Origin: Owenia fusiformis
Lineage: Eukaryota; Annelida; Polychaeta; Sabellida; Oweniidae
DNA length: 64,000 bases
Direction of reading: 5' to 3'
Assembly (NCBI GenBank): GCA_903813345.2
Contig: CAIIXF020000009.1
Span: 19,185,759 to 19,249,758 of the forward strand
Below the pieces are notes generated by a model that did not search any database, was not told the origin of the DNA, and was given only the letters and a program-made list of their open reading frames with translations. The stretch's first letter is position 1. The number at the start of each line of letters is the position of its first letter. Of this stretch, positions 1 through 10,177 are shown piece by piece. A program made the translations under genes and the position numbers.

Positions 1-2136
1 TATGTTTTATCTATTTATTATTCATTTCATTTATGATAAACTATTCATACGTATCTACACAAACGGCAGCATTCGAGAAAGCAAAAAGAGAAACACTTAA
101 ACACAAATCAATGAATGTGAATCACTAAACACCAATATGTCAATTCAGTCAAATGAGTTTCTAAAAACAGAAGACAAAAAGATCAGTATGCGTTCATCAA
201 ATGAATTGCATAATTATGTTGTCCAAGCAAAATAAGTGCTTTGATGTACTTACTTTCTGGATCGTCTGGTCGAGCTCCATCACTTTCCACCATTATTGCA
301 TCGTTTGGAATTCACATAAGAATGTAATATATAGTACTCGTTTGCAATTTCTACCAACTATATCATTTGATGTAATTCCCAACAGGTTGGCCTTTGTTCT
401 TTACCTTGAATGAGAAAAATATGTCCATATTTTACTGTAGTTGATGATATCATTATGGAACATGTTGGTTGCCTACAGTATTTGATGATATTTTGCTGTG
501 TTTCTTATATCTGCGTTTTAGCTATAATTCAACTTGTGCTAATTCCACTATTTCCCAGACGTAAAATGACCAAAGTCCCAAAGCTTTCATTTTATTTCAC
601 TATTCAAATAATTTCAAAATGAACTTACCGTTACCACATAGATATGCCTTGATAAATATATGCTTCAAATAACTGGTCAAATATCATAATTGTCAGCAAC
701 CATTAATATTGGACCATCGTGTTGTTGCCGAACCAGCATTAATATCGTTTAATGAAATTTTCCGAGCAGATGATTGTGCTATTAACAATAATGTGAATAT
801 GAAGTTCAACTCAGTCGCAATATCTTCAACTATATGTAATATCAAATTGTTCTGTCTGACTAAATAATCGCATCCTGTTATTGTATACATGTAGTTGCTA
901 TACTTTTGACCTACGTACAGTTGCAATATTCACTGCAAAAAGTATTTTTTTACCTGCCCTGATAGACGATATAGTGTATTCCATTAAGAATAACTTATAA
1001 TGCAAGGATGTGGCTTGTACAAGTAATTCACGCATTATTATTAATATAAATTCAAAAATGTTCAAAATCATGCAGTTTTTCACCATTCTGAGCACTTTTT
1101 AAGTGATTTTTGGCCATTTTTGGATACCCCCCTGGAATTTTACAAAAAGTGACCCCCCTTGGAAAATCCTGGCTATTCAAGTTTAAGAGAACTTTGGAAT
1201 ACCTTGCCATGTTATTTCCCACCGAATTACTGGCCACCTGATGGCGAAACTGGTAACTACCTACTCGCATCTGAGTAATTTATACAGCCGAAAGTGGACG
1301 TACAATGATGGGCCCCAAATGATATGTGATGATGCAGGGTCAACTACAAGGCATCATATTAAATTCCATTTCAGTTTTCATTGTTTGGGATAAAACCAAT
1401 TAGATTGTTTTGGGGATAAATTATTTTTCACTCGTCTTCTTTTGCGGAACTGACACTAGGTTATGGATACTTAATTATGAGAGATATTTTTTTATATTCG
1501 CATGTGTTTTCTGGATAAATTACAATTAATAGCCTGAATCTTGCAAAGATGGCAGTGTCGAAAAAGAAATATAATTATTTGCTTATTCAACAAGACAACA
1601 GAAAAACATTAAACCAACAAGATTGGGAAAAGAAAATAGTATACATCAGGATTTGTGACGATTTGTGATTTATTATTGTAAGCGCCATTTGCACTATCGG
1701 ATTAAGTTGCGTAGAGTAATCGGATTATAACAAAAGAACTTCTCGGATTACGATTTCTTGTCATTTATACTTCGAGTTAATCTCTTAGTTACTAAATCAT
1801 TGAACATTGGACTCCACACACACAAATATCGTGTCCGTTCATGATTCAGTGAAAAATCTTAAACTTAAACTGAAAATATCAGTGAAGAGATGTGTACAGG
1901 AATTAGCTTAGGAACACTTTATAACATCAATGACGCTAACACAGATAAGAAAGGCTCAAACAGTGTTTAACTAATACAAATGAAGGAGATAGCGCTTGAA
2001 CTTGATAAGGAATAAATGAGTTTGCCTTGACGGTCAGCAGAACTTGAATAGCCTACTTTTAAATCTACAGGCAGATTCTCGCAATTGGTATATGTGACGG
2101 ATACATGGATAAAAAACAATAGCATCGAAATCAGAT
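1..2136. other. Gene-free left flank
   Basis: I see no exon with family similarity here. About 1055-1160 resembles 22,715-22,840: both hold the phrase TTCAAAATCATGCAGTTTTT followed by runs of pyrimidines, so this is a dispersed repeat. The last few hundred bases presumably hold the promoter and 5-prime UTR of the gene at 2137, but I recognise no core promoter element. Confidence 0.5.
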
Positions 2137-3348
2137 ATGTCACAGATGAGTTTTGAACCGATCAGCGATGGCGTCCGGGATAGGATCGTCAACGCCCAGG
2201 AGTACCTTTCAGTAAAACATGCGCTACCAAAGACTAAGATACCGCATGCCCTACTGCACGAGAATCACAGCCAGGATAGACATCTAAGTATTAAACTAGA
2301 TGAGCTGGAAAGACGCAAGAAAAGGCGAGAGGAGGTATATGAACAATCGGAGAAATCGTTCATGGATAGTGTGTTGAAGAAACAACGACAGTGGAAAAAA
2401 GACGACGAGATGAGACTTGGCGGAATGAACCTCCCGACTGTGTACCAGGAAGGGACAGAATCGAGACCGTCCAGTATGCAAGTTATGTATACCACCCCAA
2501 GGTACGCCTTACAGGACGATGCGCTAAAGGCTAATGATAATGTACTTCCTTATATGACAATTCGGCAGGAAAGGTCTGAAATCATCCAACACGGAGATAA
2601 CACATTTGTCACAAAATTGCCCACCATTGCGGAAATCGACTTAGAAAAGCTCCAGAGACATTCAGATTATTGCGGCACAGCTATTCTTCACTCGGGTAAG
2701 GCAGTGTCAGATCCGAGATTTAAAAGACTAACAGCCTGTTTAACAATCCCATATAATCCTAAATCTGAAGAAACAGGTGAAAACATTTCAGATGCAACAG
2801 ACAATGGAGCAGCAAAAGATGCTTCTGAAAGGAGTGTTGATATTAAAACGGTTTCACAAGAACCAAGAGTACAGTCTCACTACTCTCGACGGTCAGTGCG
2901 GTCCTCTAGGGATGGCAGGAGTTACCAGCCTGGGAAGATATTAACAATCCCAGTGAATTCCCCTAGTCATAAACATTCCAAGTCTGGATCAATATTCCCT
3001 TCTGTTTTGGCAAGGGCTAATACGACACACAGCAGATCTAAGCCACACTCTCGCGAGGGTGATACCCTCAAGTTACCCGAAACATTAACTATGCGAAAGG
3101 AAAAAACCGACAGTGAACTCTTGTTTCGAAAATCTAAATCTCAGGTGAAAAAGAGCAGTCAAATTCTCCAAGATTTAAAAACTCAAAATTTACGGACACT
3201 AGCCCAAAACTATGGACTTTTATCACGGAGTTATGGAAACCTAAAAAGGTTTCGAAGTCGGGAAAGTGTCCGCACAAATAGGACAGACACTGCTCCGTGT
3301 GCCCAATACAAAGTACCAGCGGCTACCATCAAAATGTTTTATAAATGA
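2137..3348 (+). CDS. Intronless gene for an unrecognised 403-aa basic protein
   Basis: I do not recognise this protein. The ORF is long for such AT-rich DNA and has balanced codon use. An in-frame TAA at 2110-2112 lies just upstream of the ATG, so the start is well bounded. Residues about 45-95 are dense in Glu, Lys and Arg and lack Pro and Gly (EERRKKRREEVYEQ-like composition), so they probably form a charged helix or short coiled coil. Residues about 215-403 are rich in Ser, Arg and Lys and look disordered, with SRRSVRSSRDGR and SKSGS patches that could be phosphorylated. There is no signal peptide, membrane segment or zinc motif. An AATAAA lies 18 bp after the stop. It is either a single-exon gene or the terminal exon of one whose 5-prime UTR is spliced. 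A retrocopy is possible, but no poly(A) tract follows. Function unknown. Confidence 0.75.
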   Translation: MSQMSFEPISDGVRDRIVNAQEYLSVKHALPKTKIPHALLHENHSQDRHLSIKLDELERRKKRREEVYEQSEKSFMDSVLKKQRQWKKDDEMRLGGMNLPTVYQEGTESRPSSMQVMYTTPRYALQDDALKANDNVLPYMTIRQERSEIIQHGDNTFVTKLPTIAEIDLEKLQRHSDYCGTAILHSGKAVSDPRFKRLTACLTIPYNPKSEETGENISDATDNGAAKDASERSVDIKTVSQEPRVQSHYSRRSVRSSRDGRSYQPGKILTIPVNSPSHKHSKSGSIFPSVLARANTTHSRSKPHSREGDTLKLPETLTMRKEKTDSELLFRKSKSQVKKSSQILQDLKTQNLRTLAQNYGLLSRSYGNLKRFRSRESVRTNRTDTAPCAQYKVPAATIKMFYK

Positions 3349-3365
3349 ATAATTATATGCATTGC

Positions 3366-3371
3366 AATAAA
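3366..3371 (+). other. Candidate poly(A) signal AATAAA
   Basis: The hexamer AATAAA begins 18 bp downstream of the stop codon of the orphan gene. It is very close to the stop, so a more distal signal may also be used. Confidence 0.4.
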
Positions 3372-5487
3372 GATGGGTACATAAGTATTAATTCTTTGAA
3401 TCATGCTCAGTCTAGATATATTGGAGTAACCCCGGGGAGTAACACAGCATACGACTTAGATCGCTTGGTCATGTGCTGGTACCAAACATCGCTGGTCACT
3501 ATCAAGCGAAGGCAACGACCGTATATTTCATCAAATTAAACTACTTTATAGTTAACGTAATGCTTTGAACTTATATCAGGCACATATGACATGGAAACTC
3601 TGGGGAATATGATAATTTGTTCATATACCATGTATCGTATCATCGTATCATACATTTCCAGGCAGTTAGTTTATTACCTTATTAAGCAGTGTAAGATATC
3701 GTTCAACTTTGGCGATTCGATGAAAACTAAAAATATCGAAATCGACAATTACCGTCCGCCATCTTAGATGCGAAGGTTACGGCCGTTACCTTCGCTTGAT
3801 ACTGACCAGTAATACATAGTTGTATACTCATGCGTGATAATGCAATTAGTATCAGAATGGCTTTGGATAGATCGTGAAGACTGTGTTGAGTAAGAAAAAA
3901 TGTGACATATTATAAAAAAAAGCCTCACCCAAGTAATATCAACTCGGGACATATTACATATTACAAGTGTACAATTAATTCTAGTGTACTAGATTTAGTT
4001 AATTCTGTACTAGATTGTCGATTCATCACAAAAGAGCTTTGTAAAATCAACATTATACAAATCATTGATGTTATGGACGGTTTGCTCGACCTTAAAAGCT
4101 AAACAATATAAACAAATTTTGAAACAAAAATAGATAGCGTCACATTGAATTTTGAGAATAGGTAAATAAAATTGTAATATTTTGCACTGGTCAAATCATG
4201 CAGAGTAGTATAATACAGGGTTACTCTAAATTGTAGAAATATGAATTTCATATGATAAATTCATACCGCAAGGTTTACAACTTTCAATTTCTGACTTAAG
4301 CTTGATTTTTTATGAAAAATAAATAACCCCTTTTTGACATTCTATCAATTTCATTTGTTCCATATATCATTGACAGGACCAGGATCACAACGGTCACAGT
4401 GAAAGTAATACTGAACTTACTTGCTGAAATAGTTATTTTATGCTTCTAAAAAGGACGAGTGTCTTTAAGGCCCTATATTAGCCCCCAAGATATGTACAGA
4501 ATTGTCATGTTTGATAATCAATCAGATCCAAAAATTAGGTCATTCTGACCTTTATATTTCAAAATATAGGTCATTCTATTAACATGGTTAAAATGACATT
4601 TTCAAGGAAAATCACTTTTTTCACATCATTATTGTCACTTTTTCTATTATCAAAATAATCATTATTTTAAGTCATTTAAGACTTTTTAATTGTTCCTCAT
4701 GGTATTATCTTACATAATAGAGACAAAGCATAATGGGCATTCGAAAACATATAAAATATAACAAGTCAAAATGAAAACAAAATATTGAATAGTGATTAGT
4801 GATCTTCGTTATACTTCATTGAGATCAATATTGTCTACAAAAAAGTTTGCAAAACTATATCAGAAAAGAATATTGAGCTTTTTTGATTCACATCACAATG
4901 AGAAAGAACAAGGGGCAGCATTAAAAAACACATGAAGTAATTAACAAGTCGAAAATGCATATCAATCAAGTATATATTGATCTGTTTCCTTGATTACTTC
5001 ACATCACAGTGAGGAAGCACAAAGAGCAACATTTGAAAACACATATAAAATATAACAATTTCTAAAAGGTTACTTTGGACTTTACATAACTGTTGATGAG
5101 CACATTTATGTGTTTGTTCATTATAATAAGAGATTCTATGAGCCATCATCATCTTCTTCAGATGACAACATTTCAGCCATATCTTTTGATTTTAAAATGT
5201 CAAACTTTGTGCATTTCTTTTTGCGTTTATACCCCTTGTGCCTACAACCCTACTCCCAACTGGGAATGTACAACACCACGAGATATACCAGTTATTTACG
5301 GATATAGGGTGTATCCCTCGGGAGATATTTATATCTTCCCTTGGTCCCTTCGGTCACTCGGGAGATATAAATATATCCCTCAGGGTATACCCTATATCCA
5401 AAACCTCCCAGTAACCCTTATATATGCCGTTGTCAGGTGAAAACAAAATTTGTTCGACTTCAAATGGGCAACCATTTTTACGTAACC
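3372..5487. other. Gene-free stretch with low-copy repeats
   Basis: No exon is supported. Between about 4735 and 5055, related phrases recur (CACATCACAATGAG then CACATCACAGTGAGG, each followed by ACACAT and ATAAAATATAACAA), so this is a decayed tandem or dispersed repeat. Confidence 0.45.
5302..5399. repeat. Imperfect palindrome of about 98 bp
   Basis: The left arm GGATATAGGGTGTATCCCTC is repeated in reverse complement at the right end (CTCAGGGTATACCCTATATC), with matching GGGAGATAT sequences nearer the centre. It can fold into a long hairpin and is probably a foldback MITE remnant. Confidence 0.6.
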
Positions 5488-5569
5488 GTTAGCGTGGCCG
5501 AGCGGTCTAAGGCGCTGGTTTAAGGCACCAGTCTCTTCGGAGGCGTGGGTTCGAATCCCACCGCTGACA
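5488..5569 (+). tRNA. tRNA-Leu, anticodon AAG
   Basis: This is a complete type II tRNA of 82 nt. The acceptor arm GTTAGCG pairs with CGCTGAC (one G-T pair) and is followed by discriminator A. The anticodon stem CTGGT/ACCAG encloses loop TTAAGGC, giving anticodon AAG at 5522-5524, which reads CTT and, through inosine, CTC. The long variable arm and the T arm GTGGG/TTCGAAT/CCCAC are intact. Box A (TGGCCGAGCGG, 5495-5505) and box B (GGTTCGAATCC, 5548-5558) are intact, and TTTT at 5572-5575 can terminate pol III. No intron. Very probably functional. Confidence 0.97.
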
Positions 5570-5601
5570 TATTTTGTTATATATGTTACCAGCCAGCATT
5601 A

Positions 5602-5662
5602 AGAGGCCGGGGGTTTAATTCAGCGGTTAATTCCCTGAAATCCCCTTTTACTATCCTATATA
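5602..5662 (+). repeat. Local repeat copy just after the tRNA
   Basis: A short block starting AGGCCGGGGGTTTAATT and ending TTCCCTGAAATCCCCTTTTA. A second copy starts at about 5750 and is split by the transposon at 5774-7674, resuming at 7680. Confidence 0.6.
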
Positions 5663-5773
5663 CATACATTACATATTTTTTATTTTTGCATTGTTCATCA
5701 GGCCTTGTAGTTTGATAGTTAGTTACTCCATTGCATGAGAAGGGAAGAGGCCGGGGATTTAATTAAGCAGTAT

Positions 5774-7674
5774 CACGGTGTTATAGCATGACGGTTACGA
5801 CACCTCTGAAAAAGAGATTAGACGACTACGATCACTGATTTATCCAATAAAATGGCCGCGATGGAACAGAAAACTAAGGTTGGTGCAGTATTTTCTTCTA
5901 CTGTGTATCAATGAAAGGATGAACGATTTTTGTAGACATCGCATTCGGTGATGCATTTAGTAATGTATATTTTGAGCGCATGCTTTGCAAATTGATGCCC
6001 GGGGATAACATGAAATAAGCGAAAAACTGTTGAGTTTGAAATTCAAAACGACCCAAAATTTAGTAGTTTGTTTATTTTTGTCGTTAGGGCATGGTCTACA
6101 TTGCCTAACGACCTCGGGGTATATAGATGTAACCTACATACGATCATAAAAAGCCAATTGAGCATTGGAAACCACCTAATATTAATCTACTTAAGGCATA
6201 ATATTGTATTTTTAATTTGCGGTTACGCCAAAAATTGATTGACGGTTACGCGAACCTCGTTCAAATATGTATCCCAGATTCGATGTTGATCGATGTTCAG
6301 TTCACCTCTTGGAGAGAAAACATCTGGAATGATACCCGACGGGATCCTAGACAACGTAACAAATTGAGAACATTTAGATTGTTTAAAAACGACTGTAATT
6401 GTGAACCATATCTGAAGTCGAGTCTGTCTATCATGGACCGGAGAGCGTTTGCTTCACTACGATGTGGTGTAGCCCCAATTAGGATCGAGACGGGAAGATA
6501 TGAACGTTTGCCTCTTGAGGAGAGACGATGTGTTATGTGCAACGATGGAATAGAGGATGAATACCATGTATTGATGACGTGTAATGCTTATAATTGTGTG
6601 ACTTGAGTTGCTTGAGAAAGTAACAAGTATAATATGCAATTTTCAGGCATTAGACTCTGACATTCAATTTTTAAAACTCATGAGTGATTCACGCATCTAC
6701 CTACCCGTTGCCAGAGCCTGTGGTCGGATGTTAAAATTAAGAGAATGTGCTATTTTTAGATAATTTTACAGACTTTTAATTAATGACTATTGCTATTTAT
6801 TGCATTTTTACATGCCAGTGTCTTATAGGTCGATGACGGCCTGGGTTATTGTTGTTTTATGGATTTTTAGCGTATTTATTAACCATGACACTTAAATATA
6901 ATAATATAATAATAATTGTTTTTAATTTTGTCATATTCATCAGTACTAGCTAGATGCTAATTCTTCTTTTGCCTCTTCATTGCTATCTTTTTGACTTAAA
7001 TTGATTTCATTAATAAAGCAAGACACAATTTTTTCCATACCCTACAGAGGCTCAAACAAGAGCGTCTCTTGCGAGTCCTGAAAACAAATATAAGCAATTC
7101 AATATTCCATTTCTTACCCATTATAACAATGACATGGAAAGAGGCTATCAGAACTAGCAACCTTAACTTGAAAGATGTACATGCACGTAACTGTCCGCTA
7201 AATATATAATGTACATCTAATACAATACGTCACCGTCCATAGAATTCATACGTAGTCGTCTAACGACATTGCGTTTGAAACCTTATTATTTACAATATGA
7301 CCACGTTCCTGTTCTGGATTTGTCATTTTATGGCTTGTTTATACACGGTTTACTTACTGTTAATAGTTTGAGTGGCTCTGAGGCACATATACTGAGAAAT
7401 CGAGAATGGACTAAAAAATATGAACTTGGACATCTCAGTCGGTAAGTTTACAGCTTATATTCCACAACTAGTAAACCACCTAGCAGATTTGACCCAGTCT
7501 TTATAACCATCCATATATACGCCACCGAAATAGTTAAAAAGGAAATCTTATCTGTGAATCTTGCCTACAGGCGAGAAAGAGGACATGCTGTCTTTTCCAT
7601 CCGCCATTTTTTGTTATCGTTACCGCAAAATTTTGCAAATCGCCTTGTCGTAGCCGTCATGCTATAACACCGTG
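5774..7674. mobile_element. Non-autonomous DNA transposon, 1.9 kb, 28-bp TIRs
   Basis: The termini are inverted repeats: CACGGTGTTATAGCATGACG at the left and its complement at the right (CGTCATGCTATAACACCGTG), 28 bp with one mismatch. The 5-bp direct repeat AGTAT flanks both ends (5769-5773 and 7675-7679) as a target-site duplication. Removing the element restores a continuous copy of the local repeat seen at 5602-5662, which supports both boundaries. It contains a LINE fragment but no transposase I recognise. Confidence 0.8.
6217..6763 (+). pseudogene. 3-prime fragment of a LINE (non-LTR retrotransposon) ORF
   Basis: The first 129 codons end in RRCVMCNDGIEDEYHVLMTC, the Cys/His pattern (CxxC...H...C) found after the reverse transcriptase in many LINE ORF2 proteins; LRCGVAPIRIETGRYERLP just before it is typical too. 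A stop and frame change at about 6603 break the ORF, and the C-terminal tail resumes in another frame (SDSRIYLPVARACGRML) to a TAA at 6761. The apparent start is not an ATG; this is a truncated remnant inside the 1.9 kb DNA transposon. Confidence 0.75.
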
Positions 7675-7717
7675 AGTATATTCCCTGAAATCCCCTTTTA
7701 CTTTAATCCTATCTATG

Positions 7718-7995
7718 TTTCCTAAGTGACATCCATACATTCAAGTAGATTTCATGTTAAAGGATTGGGTGAAATACATATTTAAGTGAAACCCACCAGA
7801 ATGTACAGCCTCAGGAAATGGGTTGGGTGGGAGGGTAACTTATTTTTCAATCATTTCCCAATTTCATGATATTTCATCCAAATTTCATGATATGTAAACT
7901 ATTATCCATTCCATTCGCTAATGACTACCTCCCTCGAATTCCCTATTTAGAATAAACATTCACTCTACTCAATAATATAGATGTCACTTAGGAAA
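7718..7995. mobile_element. MITE copy 1, TIR TTTCCTAAGTGACATC
   Basis: It starts with TTTCCTAAGTGACATC and ends with the exact complement GATGTCACTTAGGAAA, 278 bp. A second copy follows after 6 bp. No coding capacity. Confidence 0.75.
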
Positions 7996-8001
7996 TCTAT
8001 G

Positions 8002-8343
8002 TTTCCTAAGTGACATCCATACATTCAAGTAGATTTCATGTTAAAGGATTGGGTGAAATACACATTTAATTTTACCCTTTACGGTGTATTTACATCCTGA
8101 ATAATGTGATTTGTTAATTGTTACTACTCCCAATCCTCAATCTCTAGGCCATCAAAGCCTTTTATTTAGCCCCTTGCTCGGGCATTATATCTCTAGGCCC
8201 TCAAAGCCTTTTATTTTAGCCCCTTGCTCGGGCATGTAAATAAAAATATGCTTACCACTGCTGAATGTACGTCTGGCCACTTCGAATTCCCTATTAAGAA
8301 TAAACATTCACTCTACTCAATAATATAGATGTCACTTAGGAAA
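8002..8343. mobile_element. MITE copy 2, TIR TTTCCTAAGTGACATC
   Basis: It has the same termini as the copy at 7718-7995 and nearly the same first 80 and last 60 bases. The middle differs and holds two tandem blocks around TCTCTAGGCCATCAAAGCC and GCCCCTTGCTCGGGCAT at 8140-8237. Confidence 0.75.
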
Positions 8344-8370
8344 TATACTATAACCCTCCATATTTTTTTT

Positions 8371-9121
8371 AGCACATGGCGAGCTATTGCAATCACTCAC
8401 GTGTCCGTCTGTCTGTCAACAATTTGCAAGTTTTAAAACCTCTGTCAATAGGATTCCCGTTTTAAGTTATTTTTGTTCAACATCAATATAGAAAACTCCC
8501 ATATGACTCCGAATTCAAAAGCTCGCATATATTCAAAATGGCCTCCATTTATGTCTCGCGAAATTCACTTTTGGACCATCTGCTTTAAAACCTGTGTCGA
8601 TGGGATTCTCGTATTAAGTTATTTATGTTCAACATCAATACAGAAAACTCCCTTATGACTCCTGGTTCAAAAGCTCGCCTATTTTCAAAATGGTCGCCAT
8701 TTTTGTCTCGCGAATTTCACTTTGGCCCATTTCCTAGCTTTAAAAATAATTTCAGGTGTCCTGCATTGTAAAAAGTCATGTCACTGTAAAGAGTAGTTGT
8801 ACGAAATAATTTTGTTACAGAAGATCGGCAAAACATTTTGTCCGTTTATTTTATTTTTAACATTGATTTGTCCATCTATCTCGCGAAATCCACTTTTGGA
8901 CAATTTGCCTTAAAACCTCTGTGATAGGATTCCCGTTTTAAGTTATTTTTGTTTAACATCAATACAGAAAACTCCCATACGACTCCTGGTTCAAAAGCTA
9001 GCCTATTTCAAAATGGTCACAGTTTTTGTCTTACGAAATTCACTTGTGGCCCATTTTCCTAGGTTTACAAATAATTTCAGGTGTTCTGCATTGTAAAAAG
9101 CTATGTCACTGTAAAGAGTAG
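8371..9121. repeat. Dispersed repeat with tandem units of about 300 bp
   Basis: Units contain AAAACCTCTGT, AACATCAATACAGAAAACTC, TCAAAAGCTCGCCTATTT and AAATGGTCGCCATTTTTGTC. The same family forms the larger element at 28,771-29,926. The left end shares CTCACATGG-type sequence and the GTCCGTCTGTCTGTC tract. Confidence 0.75.
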
Positions 9122-10085
9122 TTACCGGTATATGAAATATCCGTATTTGAGGCAATATTTTTTGTTCATTCAGTATCATTGTGATTTGATTACTAGAAAT
9201 CGTCTTGGGTCAGTACAGAATAATATGCGTTCAATTTTTAATTTGTTTTATTATTGTCTGTTAGACTTTAATATGTAATATTCACAGAATCTATTAAATT
9301 AAAGGACTATTCATCTCCATTGACATAACAGCTATTAAGCTGAACAGAAAATTAAAACTTGATGAAAAAATACTGATAAATCACAACACCTAGTATTGGA
9401 GTGAGAATTTCAGACATTCATCTGGATTGCAAATTACAGTTGTAAGTAAGTTTGGATAATAAATACTGTACAGGTTTTCAAAGTGAGCCAACTGACAGTT
9501 ATCTGAACTCATTGTCATGTGTACAAGAGAACATTTGATATTTTTTGGCCAAGCAATTTCCCATTTATATTATGCTACAAAATATGAAAACTCCAACGTT
9601 TTCAATACAAGAATACATTGAAATCAATAAATACTAAGGGTAGATCTTGCTTGACCAAGAAATATTACTAGTGTCCGCGTATCAAAACAATTTAGCTCTA
9701 AACATTTGTACAATTACTTTTTACATCTGTTTATTATTATTATATGCAATAATAGCTGCTTATTCATTCACATCATGTTTAAAAATCCATTTTGGCAAAT
9801 GTGGACACACAACATGCATAATATGTCAAACTGTGTACAGGTTTATATCTATATAGAGAATTTTAAGGGAGGACTTTTAAGCTTCTCGGGAAAGAACCAT
9901 AGAAAACACTATTTTGTTTCTATGTACTGTCACCAAAATCACACTGAGCGAAGAAGATTTTAACAATATTTTCCACGGTTAGTTTCATGAAGAAAGTCCA
10001 TTGCTGTTGTCCATTCACTAAATACTTAATTCCTATTGTAAAGTTCATATCACTGCACCTGGTAATTAACTAAGGGTTATCAACG
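9122..10085. other. 3-prime flank of VDAC
   Basis: No exon is seen. The VDAC 3-prime UTR must lie in the upper part. On the minus strand, AATAAA-type signals (TTTATT on +) occur near 9,730 and 9,245, and I cannot choose between them. Confidence 0.4.
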
Positions 10086-10177
10086 TTAAGCTTGCAAATC
10101 TAGACCAAATCCTAGTTTATGACCACCTGCATTGAAGTTCTTAGCATCCACAAGTGCTGATAGGTTTAAGGTTACAC
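10086..10177 (-). CDS. VDAC: VDAC exon 9 (last coding exon)
   Basis: Encodes [20 protein letters not shown] and the end GFGLDLQA, then TAA at 10086-10088. The acceptor is TTCCAG ending at 10178. It joins the GATG end of exon 8 in frame. Confidence 0.95.
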
